This document shows, one piece after another, positions 28,246-37,877 of a DNA stretch of 64,000 nt (positions are counted from its first letter, which is position 1; the number at the start of each line of letters is the position of its first letter). The position numbers and the translations under genes are program-made. The stretch comes from CAZHZT01 sp964537285 (lineage in GTDB: Bacteria > Bacteroidota > Bacteroidia > Chitinophagales > Saprospiraceae), in contig CAZHZT010000007.1 of the NCBI GenBank assembly GCA_964537285.1, forward strand, positions 15,915 to 79,914, written 5' to 3'. The notes under the pieces are model-generated. The model made no database searches and had not been told where the DNA came from. It worked only from the letters and a program-made list of their open reading frames with translations.

Positions 28246-28348
28246 TCCAACCCTCATTTCCCTAAACTTGACTTTATTTAGTGTCGAGCTGTGTATAACT
28301 AAGAAACAGGCAAGCATTAAGCAATATGTATCCAATATTTCCTTAACT

Positions 28349-30289
28349 TCACTGCACTTCAATAATTACAGCCTCATACCCCGCCAAGCGCAACCCCTCC
28401 TTAAACTCAACGCTCTCCCCCGTAATCACATTCACCCCACTTTCTCTACCCTGAATCCGCTCTTGAAAGCGCTCCAAATCCACTAGGGCTGCTTTTTCAT
28501 GGGTATTCATTACGACCATAACCGTCTGCTCCTCATTATATCTAAAATACACATAGACTCCATCTTCCGGCACAAACTGCATCAACTCACCTGACTGAAG
28601 TACCGGATTTTCTTTTCTAAAGTTCGCTAATTTACGTACATAGTTGAAAAGATTCTGTTCTTCAGGGGTGCGCCCCAAAGGTTCAAACTTATTGACGGGA
28701 TCATCCGGCCAGCCACCGGGAAAATCCTGACGGACTTTGCCGTCCGGCTCAGCCAACTGGTTAAACATCAGTTCCGTACCATAATACAACATAGGGATAC
28801 CCCGAGTTGTCAGTAAGAAGGCAATTCCCGATTTTAAACGGCGGGGATCTTCATCCACGACTGATAAAAAGCGACTTAGATCGTGATTATCCAGAAAAAT
28901 GACATTATTTTGAGGGTTTTCATACATAATGTCTTTTACCAGCGTAAAGTAAATTCGCGCAGCCCCTGAGGTCCAACCCTGTTCCTGGGTAAAGGCTTCA
29001 TTGATCGCATAATAAAGCTGAAAGTCGGTTACTCCCGGAATTTGGGAACCACTCAAATCGCTGAGTAATCCTTCTTTGGAGAAAAACGCCTGAATGGGGG
29101 CTCCATGTACCCAGGTTTCAGCAAACATGAAAAAGTCAGGATACTCCTTTTTGATAGCTCTCCCCCATTCCGACATAAACTCCTGATCGGGATAAGCATA
29201 TGTATCAATCCGGTAGGCATCTAAACCTGCATACTCGATCCACCAGATATGGTTTTGAATGAGGTATTTCTTTAACCTGGGATGTTGTTGATTCAGATCT
29301 GGCATGTGGCCATCGAACCAACCATCACTCATGCGGGATTTATCATATTCAGAAGCATAGCGATCCATTAAAGCAGGGGCCCGATAAGTGGTTTTTACAT
29401 ATTCATCGAATTGGTGAATCCAATCCTCGGACGGCAAATCCTGGATGAACCAATGCTTGTCTCCTACGTGATTAGGGATGATATCCATGATGAGCTTGAT
29501 TCCTCTTTTTTCACACTCATCGGAAAGTTTTAAATAAAGCTCATTATCTCCAAAACGGCGATCTATTGCGTAATGATCTGTGATTGCGTAACCATGATAA
29601 GATTCGAAAGGTTGATCATTTTCTTGTACGGGATTCAACCAGAGGGCGGTCACGCCCAATTCTTCCAGGTAATCTAAATGATCTAAGACTCCTTTCAGAT
29701 CGCCACCATGCCTGAAAAACATTTTTGTTCGATCAATCTCTTTTTGGTGCATATCCTCAAAAACATCATTATTGGGATCTCCATTGGCAAAACGATCAGG
29801 CATGAGGAGGTAAATGAGGTCCGATTGATCAAGCGGATCAATACGGCCTTTATTTGAATTCCGTTCTTTTAGTTCGTATTTATACCGCCTGGTATTGCCA
29901 TCGTTGGTGCAGACAATTTCGAAAGTTCCGGCCTTTGTTGTTTCTCTAATTTCCACTTCAATAAATAAATAATTAGGATTCGTCAGACGGCTGATTTCCC
30001 GGATAAAAACACCTTCATAGTCAATTTCAGGTTCGAAATGTGCTATATTATTATCATGGATTAGAATTTCGAGCCGGGAATGTTTCATGCCGATCCACCA
30101 GAAAGGAGGCTCCACTCTTGGGTTCAGCACATTTATGGGTTCGGCGGTTCTATAGGAATGGACTGGGCGTTCAATACCTTCCGGCAGGCGTTGCTCCGGG
30201 CCTGGAACATCTTTGATCTCTTCTTGAGAAAAGACTATAAAGCTATTTATGAATAGAATTACAAAAAGTATAAAAAAACGAAACTTCAT
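28349..30289 (-). CDS. Cyclomaltodextrinase/neopullulanase-like GH13 enzyme
   Basis: A 646-residue enzyme with a signal peptide (MKFRFFILFVILFINSFIVF). An N-terminal beta domain (about 45-130; NVLNPRVEPPFWWIGMKHS) is typical of the Bacteroidota cyclomaltodextrinase group. The GH13 barrel follows, with LIMDIIPNHVGDKHW, the nucleophile in AYRIDTYAYPD near 361, the acid/base in FAETWVHG near 386, the LDNHDLSRF motif near 468, and a short C-terminal beta domain. It probably hydrolyses maltodextrins or cyclodextrins in the periplasm. It is the last gene of the block that includes the SLC45-like transporter, separated from it by two hairpins at 30374-30507. Confidence 0.9.
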   Translation of the reverse strand: MKFRFFILFVILFINSFIVFSQEEIKDVPGPEQRLPEGIERPVHSYRTAEPINVLNPRVEPPFWWIGMKHSRLEILIHDNNIAHFEPEIDYEGVFIREISRLTNPNYLFIEVEIRETTKAGTFEIVCTNDGNTRRYKYELKERNSNKGRIDPLDQSDLIYLLMPDRFANGDPNNDVFEDMHQKEIDRTKMFFRHGGDLKGVLDHLDYLEELGVTALWLNPVQENDQPFESYHGYAITDHYAIDRRFGDNELYLKLSDECEKRGIKLIMDIIPNHVGDKHWFIQDLPSEDWIHQFDEYVKTTYRAPALMDRYASEYDKSRMSDGWFDGHMPDLNQQHPRLKKYLIQNHIWWIEYAGLDAYRIDTYAYPDQEFMSEWGRAIKKEYPDFFMFAETWVHGAPIQAFFSKEGLLSDLSGSQIPGVTDFQLYYAINEAFTQEQGWTSGAARIYFTLVKDIMYENPQNNVIFLDNHDLSRFLSVVDEDPRRLKSGIAFLLTTRGIPMLYYGTELMFNQLAEPDGKVRQDFPGGWPDDPVNKFEPLGRTPEEQNLFNYVRKLANFRKENPVLQSGELMQFVPEDGVYVYFRYNEEQTVMVVMNTHEKAALVDLERFQERIQGRESGVNVITGESVEFKEGLRLAGYEAVIIEVQ

Positions 30290-30373
30290 TATATGATAAA
30301 TTAAACTAATCCATAAAATAAAAAATACAGCGATTCTCGCTTTGGAAAATAAAAGCGCCTACGGCGCAAAATT

Positions 30374-30440
30374 TCTTTTGAGGTTGGCCGAAAGGGCCAT
30401 TTTGCTTCGCAAAATGGCCCTTTCGGCCAACCTCAAAAGA
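30374..30440. terminator. Very long perfect hairpin (32-bp arms, 3-nt loop)
   Basis: Arms 30374-30405 and 30409-30440 are exact complements around TTC, with stem core GGCCGAAAGGGCCATTTTGC. It stands between the transporter gene and the downstream cyclomaltodextrinase-like gene and may partly insulate the two. Confidence 0.75.
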
Positions 30441-30466
30441 GGAATTGCTGATAAAAACACTAGAAA

Positions 30467-30507
30467 GAAAAGAGAGCCTATGCCTCCTGGGCATAGGCTC
30501 TCTTTTC
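30467..30507. terminator. Perfect hairpin (18-bp arms) abutting the transporter stop
   Basis: Arms 30467-30484 (GAAAAGAGAGCCTATGCC) and 30490-30507 are exact complements around TCCTG. On the minus strand it directly follows the MFS stop codon and ends in a T-rich arm, as for an intrinsic terminator. A second, larger hairpin follows 26 bases on. Confidence 0.8.
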
Positions 30508-32010
30508 CTAAACTACATCATCCTTATCATCCACCCTTAAAGTCATTACTGCCGCAATCAAATAAGAAGCTCCGCCAATTAACATGGCGTATATAGCTTC
30601 TCCACCAAAAAAGCGCCCAATAATAAAGCCCAATATCGATGCTGCAACGATCTGAGGAATTACAATAAAAAAGTTAAAAACCCCCATGTAGTAGCCCATC
30701 TTATCCGAAGGAAGGGCTCCGGCTAATATTGCATACGGCATACTCAAAATACTTGCCCAGGCAATACCTATTCCTACCATTGAGATCAGTAAGAAATTAG
30801 GCGAAGTGGCAATAAAGATAGACCCCAGCCCTAAAGCACCGCACACCAGGCAAATCGCATGAGCCATTTTACGACTCGTAGCTTTGGCCAAAACAGGAAT
30901 TAGAAAAGCAACTAATGCCGCCACTCCATTATATACGGCAAAACAAATCCCTACCCAGTCAGCACCGTCATTATAAAGCTGAGAAGCTTTATCTGTAGTG
31001 CCATAAACATGAGCTGTTACCGCGGAAGTCGTGTAAATCCACATAGAAAATAATGAAAACCAGGAAAAAAACTGAACAGCGGCAAGTTGCTTCATCGTTC
31101 CGGGCATATCTTGAAGATCGCTCATGATGGTCGTAAAAGCAGAATCAGTATTCCCCTGCCGCTGCAAAAAGCCAGAAATAAGGAACAAAGCGCCTACGAG
31201 CATGAGCCCAAAGCTCAAAATATATGTTTGTTTATCCACTTCAATTCTCGTAAAGGAGAAGGTCAACAAAGCTCCGAATAATAGCATCAGCGCCCCGGCG
31301 CGGATTTGTCTTTTAATCTTTGTTGCTCTATCGGTTACTGCCTCTTTGACATATTCTTCTTTTTCCTCTTCTTCAAATGCTTCCAATTCTTCAGGGGAAT
31401 ATTCTTTTGATTTGAGAACGGTCCATAGAACAGCCAGGAAAAATACAGCGGCCCCAAAATAAAAGGACCATTTTACCGATTCCGGTACAATTCCTTCAGG
31501 TGCTTCATTATTGAACCCAAACCAGTTCGTGAACATCCACGGTAATGCAGATGCGACTACAGCCCCAATTCCAATGAAGAAACTCTGCATCGCAAAACCA
31601 GTAGTTCGTTGTTCCGAAGGCAGATTGTCTCCTACGAAAGCCCGAAAGGGTTCCATGGATACATTTATAGAAGCATCCATTATCCATAGCATCCCGGCAG
31701 CCACCCATAATGTCGGAGAATTAGGCATTAAGCAGAGTGCAATGGATGCTAAAATAGCGCCAATCAAAAAATATGGTCGCCGGCGCCCCAGCTTACCCCA
31801 TGTACGATCACTGTAGTAACCAATAATTGGCTGAACAATTAAGCCCGTTACAGGAGCAGCAATCCACAAAATGGGAATATCCCCCACATTAGCTCCCAGG
31901 GTTTCAAATATCCGGCTGGTATTGGCATTTTGCAGGGCAAAGCCGAACTGAATGCCTAAAAAGCCGAAACTCATGTTCCATATTTCCCAGAAGGTTAGCC
32001 GTGGCTTCAT
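30508..32010 (-). CDS. SLC45-like MFS sugar transporter
   Basis: A 500-residue inner-membrane permease of the major facilitator superfamily, closest in appearance to the SLC45/glycoside-pentoside-hexuronide group. The N-terminus MKPRLTFWEIWNMSFGFLGIQFGFALQN and the loop GYYSDRTWGKLGRRRPYFLIG, the cytoplasmic 2-3 loop signature, are diagnostic. Charged central loop residues (LEAFEEEEKEEYVKEAV) separate the two halves. Its position between alpha-glucan hydrolases suggests import of maltose or maltodextrin. Confidence 0.88.
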   Translation of the reverse strand: MKPRLTFWEIWNMSFGFLGIQFGFALQNANTSRIFETLGANVGDIPILWIAAPVTGLIVQPIIGYYSDRTWGKLGRRRPYFLIGAILASIALCLMPNSPTLWVAAGMLWIMDASINVSMEPFRAFVGDNLPSEQRTTGFAMQSFFIGIGAVVASALPWMFTNWFGFNNEAPEGIVPESVKWSFYFGAAVFFLAVLWTVLKSKEYSPEELEAFEEEEKEEYVKEAVTDRATKIKRQIRAGALMLLFGALLTFSFTRIEVDKQTYILSFGLMLVGALFLISGFLQRQGNTDSAFTTIMSDLQDMPGTMKQLAAVQFFSWFSLFSMWIYTTSAVTAHVYGTTDKASQLYNDGADWVGICFAVYNGVAALVAFLIPVLAKATSRKMAHAICLVCGALGLGSIFIATSPNFLLISMVGIGIAWASILSMPYAILAGALPSDKMGYYMGVFNFFIVIPQIVAASILGFIIGRFFGGEAIYAMLIGGASYLIAAVMTLRVDDKDDVV

Positions 32011-32026
32011 AGTGTAAGTATTATTT

Positions 32027-32110
32027 CAAGAGAAAGGATAAGGAGAAGAAGTGTTTCGGCAGAATCGATCGATTCTGCCGAAACACTTCTTCTCCTTATC
32101 CTTTCTCTTG
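32027..32110. terminator. Perfect 84-base palindrome with 42-bp arms and no loop
   Basis: 32027-32068 and 32069-32110 are exact complements about the centre CAGAATCGA/TCGATTCTG. It lies between the stop of the frameshifted amylase and the start of the MFS gene. Such a palindrome would extrude as a cruciform or form an 84-base RNA hairpin. It is the longest perfect palindrome I see in the window. Confidence 0.85.
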
Positions 32111-32138
32111 GTTGATTTATAAAAAGGAATTTAGTTCT

Positions 32139-33538
32139 TTAATAATAAATCCGATAATCCCAAGGTTCCAGCTTTATACTCTCTCCTGCAGGGATAGAAG
32201 TCTTTTCACCGGTAAACAACTCCCGCTTATCCTTGACTTCTTCGGTCAACTGTGTAGTTTGCGGAGTATCAGACAAGTTCAACACCACGATAACCTGATC
32301 TTCCTCTTTCTCTCTTTTAAAAGCATACACGGCATCTGATTCGTTAATACGAACCGGCTCGGCTCCATATTCTCCGTTCCAGAGGGCTTTATGCTGATGT
32401 TTTAATTCAAAAAGTTTTTTGTAAAAATTTTCGTATTCGTAATTCCCGAAAGGAATGGTATCTTTTCCAAAAAAGCTTAGGCGATGCTTCAAAGGCTCTT
32501 CTTGCCCGCTGTAAATAAGAGGCATACCATCAAAAGTAGAAGCAAATACCGCAAAAGCTTTGTGCCCTTCGCCCATGCGCTCGAATACGGTGCCGTTCCA
32601 GGAATTCTATCGTGATTTGTGGTGAAATGCATGTGGAACCCGTGATTAAACCTATTTCTGTCTTCCACCAACCACTCATCAATGGCGGAGGTCTTTTTTG
32701 CCCCTTTGGCAACTTCGTTCATGATATGATGCAAAGACCAACCGTAAGTCGCATGGAAAGCTTTGTTATTCCGAAGAGAGTCCTTTTCCGTTTCACCCAA
32801 TAAAAAAACGGGTTTCGTTTCCTTTAGCGCACTGCAGGCCGTCACCCAAAAGTCATCCGGAACTGCATGAGCTACATCATATCGATAACCATCAACATGG
32901 CATTCCTCTACCCAAAACTTTAGGGCATCTACCATAGCCTGGCGCATATCAGGGTTATCGTAATTGAGGTCTGCCACATCCGTCCAATCTGTGAGTTCTC
33001 CCTTTTCATTCAGGGCATGCACAATCGTGTCAGCACGGTAGGTATACCAGTCAGGGTGCTCCTCAATCCAGGGGTTATCCCAACCGGTGTGATTTGGCAC
33101 CCAATCGAGAATAACATACATTCCTTGATCATGGATTTCTTTTACCAATGCTTTAAACTCTTCTAAAGTACCATAATCAGGGGTTACTCCCGTGTAATCC
33201 CCAACAGCATAATGACTTCCCTGCGCTCCATCTCCTCCCTTTCTTTTTATCTTACTGATCGGATGAATGGGCATAAGCCAGAGAATATCTACGCCCATTT
33301 CTTTGAGGCGCGGCAGATGTTTGCGGAAAGCGGCGATTGTCCCTTCGGGGGTGTATTGGCGAATATTTACTTCATAAATATTGGCATTTACTGCCCAATC
33401 GGGCAATTGGTTCTCGCCGAGTTGTTCGACTACTTTTTCAGGTGTGGACGTCGTTTCCGGGCTTTCGTTGGATTTCTTATCGCAACTTACCCAGATAAAT
33501 GCCGAAACTAAAATTAATATGCTAATGCTATTTTTCAT
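32139..33538 (-). pseudogene. GH13 alpha-amylase with a one-base frameshift at the HDEN motif
   Basis: Two overlapping frames encode one alpha-amylase of about 466 residues. The first (from 33538) has a lipoprotein-like leader (LVSAFIWVSC), VILDWVPNHTGWDNP, the nucleophile motif DGYRYDVAHAVPD near residue 219, LLGETEKD near 246, and ends its homology at HFTTNHD near 308. The family continues ENSWNGTVFERMGEGHKAF, which is found in the second frame. The sequence reads GATAGAATTCC where GATGAGAATTCC is expected, so one base is missing between 32608 and 32609. Either a real inactivation or an assembly error; it is not in a homopolymer. Confidence 0.88.
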
Positions 33539-33553
33539 TAAAAACCTTTTTTT

Positions 33554-33599
33554 CTGCGGCTTGCGCCGCAGGCTATGTTATATCGCCGCTAATGCGGCT
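33554..33599. repeat. GC-rich intergenic repeat, copy 1
   Basis: CTGCGGCTTGCGCCGCAGGC is followed by TATGTTATATCGCCGCT and AATGCGGCT. Nearly the same 46-base unit is at 36307-36352, with a partial copy at 12562-12590. It holds two small hairpins and lies between two amylase genes. Confidence 0.7.
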
Positions 33600-33625
33600 G
33601 TATTTGTTTTTTGTTTCCTGTTATT

Positions 33626-36013
33626 TTAGTTGGTTATATATTCAAAGCTTACGGGTTGCAGTTTAAGGGTAATCATATTTTCCTCTTTGGTGATTGAGTT
33701 GCCAAAATGCGTAGATAGTTCACTGTTTGCGAAACGACCAGAGACTTCTACTGTAATATTCTTCTCTTCATTCGTTTTGTTAAAAGCAATGAGGGTTCCT
33801 TCCCGAAAATAATTCCGGAAGATCACCAGACTTCCTTCATCCACGTGCAATATTTCTGTATCACCGTAGGTGAGCGATAAGCGATTACGGCGTAACTCGG
33901 TCAGTTTTTCAACATTTTCCTTTGTAGTTGCTTCATCCCCTTCCAATCCTTCAAATTTCATCATGCGGCGGTTATCCGGGTCACCGGCTCCAGGCAGACC
34001 AATTTCATCGCCATAAAAAATAACAGGAACCCCCGGGATGGCCATATTAAAAGCATGCATCATCTGAAGGCGTTTGTAGCCAACCGGATCGCCGACCCCG
34101 ATATCTCTGTTGAAGCCAGCCTCCCGGTCATTTTCTCCAAACTTAAGATCGCCTCCAGCCAATGAAATAAACCGGGGAGCATCGTGATTACCACTTATGT
34201 ACCCCATTGAAGAATGGTAACCATAATAATTGAAGGTTTCCTTCATAGAAGCAAGGAGTGTTTCAAAAGAAGTTTCAGGTCTGGCTAATACTTCACGAGC
34301 ATCGAAATAAAGATTAAAGTCGAACTGTGCGTCCAGCATTCCGCTACCAATATAACTTTGAATCAATTCCCTGCTTCCATAGGTTTCACCAATTTGGTAT
34401 AAAGGGCGATTCACCATTACGTTCTCTTTAAGCTTCCGCGTCAGTTTGCGCCAAAATTTCTGTGGGATGTGCTTTGTCGCATCATGGCGATAACCATCAA
34501 TTCCATATTCTGTAATCCAAAACATGGCTGAATCACTTTGCACTTCAACCACTTCATCATTCTCAAGATCTAATGTAGGCAGAAAGGTATCGAACCAGGT
34601 AGTCAGGCGTTGTTCATCCCAGATACGGATATTTTTTTGGCCATTCGGTAAATCCAAGGTCGTAGCCCAGTCAGGACGATTTTTATAAATAGGATGGTCT
34701 TCATGTACGTGATTACAGACGAAATCGAGTAAGATATTTATATCATTTTCGTGAGCGGCCTTTATCAATTCCTTCAACTCTTCCTCTGTGCCGAATCGAT
34801 GATCTACTTTTGCTGATTCAACCGGCCAATAACCATGATAGCCGGAGTACCACCTACGCGGCTCCGGAAACTCCTGATAAGCCCTAAGCGGATTTTGAGT
34901 AATCGGAGAGAGCCAAATGGCATTGATATTCATTTTTTTCAAGTACCCATCTTTGATTTTTTGAGTAATTCCTGCTATATCTCCTCCTTGGTAATTGGTC
35001 TTTTCAGTCAATCGATCATCATCCACCGGTTCATCATTTTCCTTGTTGCCATTGTTAAAACGATCTATCAGAGTGAAATACATGATCTGTGCTTCTTTAT
35101 CAAAACGATTTAGGCGTTCCGGATTGATCAATACCCTTCCCTGATAAAGCGGAATCAAAATATCATTGGAAATGCCTTCATCATTATATGCCCAGGCTCT
35201 GACGAAGGAACGTTCAATTCCCTGAGCAGTCATCGGAACCTCAAATTTAAAATAGGATGGCCCATCCAGGTTTTTCACCTCTAGCCTGTAATTATTCCAA
35301 AGGACGATAATCTGGGTAGGCTTATTTTCATATCGAATATAAATATCTCGCCCACTATGGTTACGTGTAGAAAGCTTTGGAAGCTTGTCTTCATCCGGCT
35401 GAGGTACTTCAAGTAATGAATTAAAGCCTCCGATGCCATTAGAAGCTGTTTTAGGGTTACCTGGATCCTGCAAATCCTGGCCATCAACTACGAAAAGGTA
35501 TTGATAGTTGCCGGGGTTCAATTCGAAAGTATAAGACCATTTATTCCCTTCTTTTGTAAAATTAGCAGATTGCGGGTTCCATGCATTCATTTCCCCTTTT
35601 ACCTGCACTTTCCGATAGCCCTTATCTTCCAGTTCAAGCTTAATGGCTTGTTTAACAGGTGCTTTTAGTAAAAAATCGTAATTAATGCCTTCGGCATAAA
35701 TGGTCAATACATCTAGCAAGGGCATTTCTCCAGTTATGGAGAGCTTGAGTTTTTTCTTATCTTCAGAAAGTTTTTCTTCCAGATAGTCCGGAACAATTAC
35801 TGAATCGATAAGCTCAGTATTTAAAAAATAGTCTTCCAATAGGATTTCCTTACCAGAGGGCTCCAGTTGTATTGGAGAGGCCAGCCCAATTACTTCGGTA
35901 GCCTTTAGTAATTGCATGGCATCCGAACGGGGTTCTGACTTACATGAAAATAAATTAATAGCCAGTAACCCTAGCAGGATAGCGGGATATTTATAGAGGT
36001 TGTTGCAACTCAT
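33626..36013 (-). CDS. Lipoprotein GH13 alpha-amylase/neopullulanase with CBM48-like module
   Basis: A 795-residue lipoprotein (lipobox LAINLFSCKSE, Cys near residue 24), so tethered to a membrane. An N-terminal beta domain precedes a CBM48-like module (about 130-200; VQVKGEMNAWNPQSANF) and the GH13 barrel from about 300. The catalytic set is NILLDFVCNHVHEDHP, the nucleophile in DGYRHDATKHIP near 508, the acid/base in YQIGETYGS near 541 and SGNHDAPRF near 608. It appears to be the first gene of the minus-strand alpha-glucan block, 87 bases before the frameshifted amylase gene. It could liberate maltodextrins for the SLC45-like transporter. Confidence 0.9.
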   Translation of the reverse strand: MSCNNLYKYPAILLGLLAINLFSCKSEPRSDAMQLLKATEVIGLASPIQLEPSGKEILLEDYFLNTELIDSVIVPDYLEEKLSEDKKKLKLSITGEMPLLDVLTIYAEGINYDFLLKAPVKQAIKLELEDKGYRKVQVKGEMNAWNPQSANFTKEGNKWSYTFELNPGNYQYLFVVDGQDLQDPGNPKTASNGIGGFNSLLEVPQPDEDKLPKLSTRNHSGRDIYIRYENKPTQIIVLWNNYRLEVKNLDGPSYFKFEVPMTAQGIERSFVRAWAYNDEGISNDILIPLYQGRVLINPERLNRFDKEAQIMYFTLIDRFNNGNKENDEPVDDDRLTEKTNYQGGDIAGITQKIKDGYLKKMNINAIWLSPITQNPLRAYQEFPEPRRWYSGYHGYWPVESAKVDHRFGTEEELKELIKAAHENDINILLDFVCNHVHEDHPIYKNRPDWATTLDLPNGQKNIRIWDEQRLTTWFDTFLPTLDLENDEVVEVQSDSAMFWITEYGIDGYRHDATKHIPQKFWRKLTRKLKENVMVNRPLYQIGETYGSRELIQSYIGSGMLDAQFDFNLYFDAREVLARPETSFETLLASMKETFNYYGYHSSMGYISGNHDAPRFISLAGGDLKFGENDREAGFNRDIGVGDPVGYKRLQMMHAFNMAIPGVPVIFYGDEIGLPGAGDPDNRRMMKFEGLEGDEATTKENVEKLTELRRNRLSLTYGDTEILHVDEGSLVIFRNYFREGTLIAFNKTNEEKNITVEVSGRFANSELSTHFGNSITKEENMITLKLQPVSFEYITN

Positions 36014-36184
36014 TATTGTGCTTTACTTGTTAGCCGAATATAAACGGGATAAAAATAGTAAAACTGCAATAAACGACAAATCAGATGGGGCTTTTAGTAA
36101 AAAATATTTTTCAAACGATCATAACAACCATGGTTCCTTTTCCAGCTTCACTATAAACCTCCAGGGGTTCCGTTTTATTTATTT

Positions 36185-36295
36185 AGTTCTTTGACATAAA
36201 TTGTAGAAAATGGAACTTTAAAATGATAAGCCTTTCAGCTCAAAGGGCATTCAAGGCTTATCATTCTGAAGTTCCACACAATTTGTCAAAGAACG
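36185..36295. mobile_element. 111-bp MITE, copy C, flanked by 8-bp ATTTATTT repeats
   Basis: Begins AGTTCTTTGACATAAATTGT and ends CAATTTGTCAAAGAACG, in the same orientation as copies B and D. Direct repeats ATTTATTT lie at 36177-36184 and 36296-36303. It is slightly more diverged internally (GGAACTTTAAAATGATAAG, CATTCTGAAG). Confidence 0.88.
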
Positions 36296-36306
36296 ATTTA
36301 TTTTTC

Positions 36307-36352
36307 CTGCGGCTTGCGCCGCAGGCTACTTTATGTCGCCGCTGGCGCGGCT
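36307..36352. repeat. GC-rich intergenic repeat, copy 2
   Basis: CTGCGGCTTGCGCCGCAGGC then TACTTTATGTCGCCGCT and GGCGCGGCT; the same unit as 33554-33599. MITE copy C has inserted just beside it. Confidence 0.7.
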
Positions 36353-36367
36353 TTAATGGGCATCACA

Positions 36368-36391
36368 AAAGTGTTCATTTATGAACACTTT
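36368..36391. promoter_or_regulatory. Operator-like perfect dyad AAAGTGTTCAT-TT-ATGAACACTTT
   Basis: Two 11-bp perfect half-sites separated by TT, 190 bases before the HlyD remnant. The symmetry and spacing suggest a dimeric regulator site. No adjacent regulator gene is present to name. Confidence 0.45.
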
Positions 36392-36579
36392 GTGTGCGTA
36401 TATGTACATTTTTTCTGTAAGGAAAAACGGGTAAAATATATATTCTGCTCATAATCAGATTGTTAAAAAATCGGCATATACATTGCCCTATACGTACAAA
36501 ATCAGAAGAACATACGACAACCATTCACCCTTTACCTAAACCTTTAACCACTATTTGTTCACCTTTAACTGCATAAGAA

Positions 36580-37830
36580 ATGGATAGAAAAATAGAAAAC
36601 AAACGTTTCTCCTTTGGAAAAATAAGCCTTTATGCCCTTGGCCTCATTGCAGTAAGTTACCTCGTTTACTCTTTGTATAATCAATCAACCGCTTCCCGGC
36701 TGAATGTGAACACCGAACGCCTGTTACTGGACACTATAAAACAAGGCGTATTCCAGGAATTTATTCCTGTAAATGGCATTGTCCAGCCTATAAAAACCGT
36801 TTTCCTCGATGCGGTAGAGGGGGGGCGAGTAGAAGAAATATTGACAGAAGACGGCTCTATGGTCAATGCCCATCAAGAAATCCTTCGACTTTCCAACCCG
36901 GACCTACAACTCAACTATCTTAATCAAGAGGCAAACATTGTTTCTCAAATCAACCAGATTCGGAATACGAGTATTTTGATGGAGCAGCAAAGTCTGAGCC
37001 TGAAGGAACAAGCCCTCGACGTAGAATACCAACTTGATTTAGTGGAAAAAAGGCAAAAAAGAAACGCCGTTCTTATCAGCGATAAAGTAATTTCCCGGGT
37101 CGAATTCCAGGAATCCCAAGATGAATACGAACACCTGCAACGCCGAAAGAGAATGCTTGCTGCTACCATTAAAAAAGACAGCATGTTCCAGCAACTACAA
37201 CAAGATCAGATGAACTCTTCACTCGATTTGATGAAACGCAATTTGAATATAGCCCGAAAAAACCTGGACAACCTATCGGTAAAAGCTCCCATCAGCGGGT
37301 AGTTGTCATCAATGGATAAGGAAGTCGGTGAGCTCATCACTAAAGGAGAACGCATTGCCCAAATTGATGACTTAACACAATACAAGGTACAAGCCAGCAT
37401 AGACGAATACTATATCAACAGGATTTTTCTGGGGCAGAAAGGCCGTTTTAAGGTGAATAACAATATTTACATTCTTACCGTCAAAAATATCTACCCTGAA
37501 GTCAACAACGGAACCTTTGACGTAGATCTCATTTTTGAATCCGATGTACCTGAAAATATCAGACGAGGCCAAACGCTATCGATTAGACTAGAACTGAGCG
37601 CTGAAAAACAAGCCTTGTTATTATCTAAAGGAAGCTTTTTTCAATCTACCGGCGGGCAATGGGTTTATGTTATTCGGCCAGATGGAAGTATTGCTTATAA
37701 AAAAGAAGTCACTTTAGGAAAACAAAACCCACATTTCCTTGAAGTTACTAGCGGGCTTCAAGCTGGCGAAGTGGTCATTGTTTCCAGTTACGACAGTTTT
37801 GGAGACAAGGATGAATTAATCTTAAAATAA
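36580..37830 (+). pseudogene. HlyD/MacA-like periplasmic adaptor with an internal TAG
   Basis: A membrane-fusion subunit of an ABC exporter, 417 codons including the stop in the middle. It has an N-terminal membrane anchor (ISLYALGLIAVSYLVYSLY), a lipoyl-like half (FIPVNGIVQPIKTVFLDAVEGG), a long coiled-coil hairpin (about 105-225), the second lipoyl half (NLSVKAPISG) and beta-barrel domains with a C-terminal GQWVYVIRPDGSIAYKKEVTLG. The TAG at 37300-37302 falls inside the conserved APxxGxLSS turn where relatives usually have Gln; both sides are in the same frame. This is a C-to-T nonsense mutation, and the rest of the operon is also destroyed. Confidence 0.9.
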
Positions 37831-37877
37831 AATTTGGTCAATTACGCTCTATCTGCAGCTACAGAACAAATCTAATG

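Larger units (their letters stand above)
36014..36579. other. Repeat-rich divergent intergenic region
   Basis: 566 bases between the lipoprotein amylase gene and the broken HlyD gene. It contains MITE copy C, a GC-rich repeat and an operator-like dyad, all listed separately. The remaining AT-rich 180 bases before 36580 show no convincing promoter consensus. Confidence 0.5.

Noticed and set aside
27600..37302. Reassignment of UAA/UAG to glutamine, since both internal stops replace Gln
   Set aside because: TAA and TAG end many intact genes in the window at the expected length; two C-to-T mutations are the simpler explanation.
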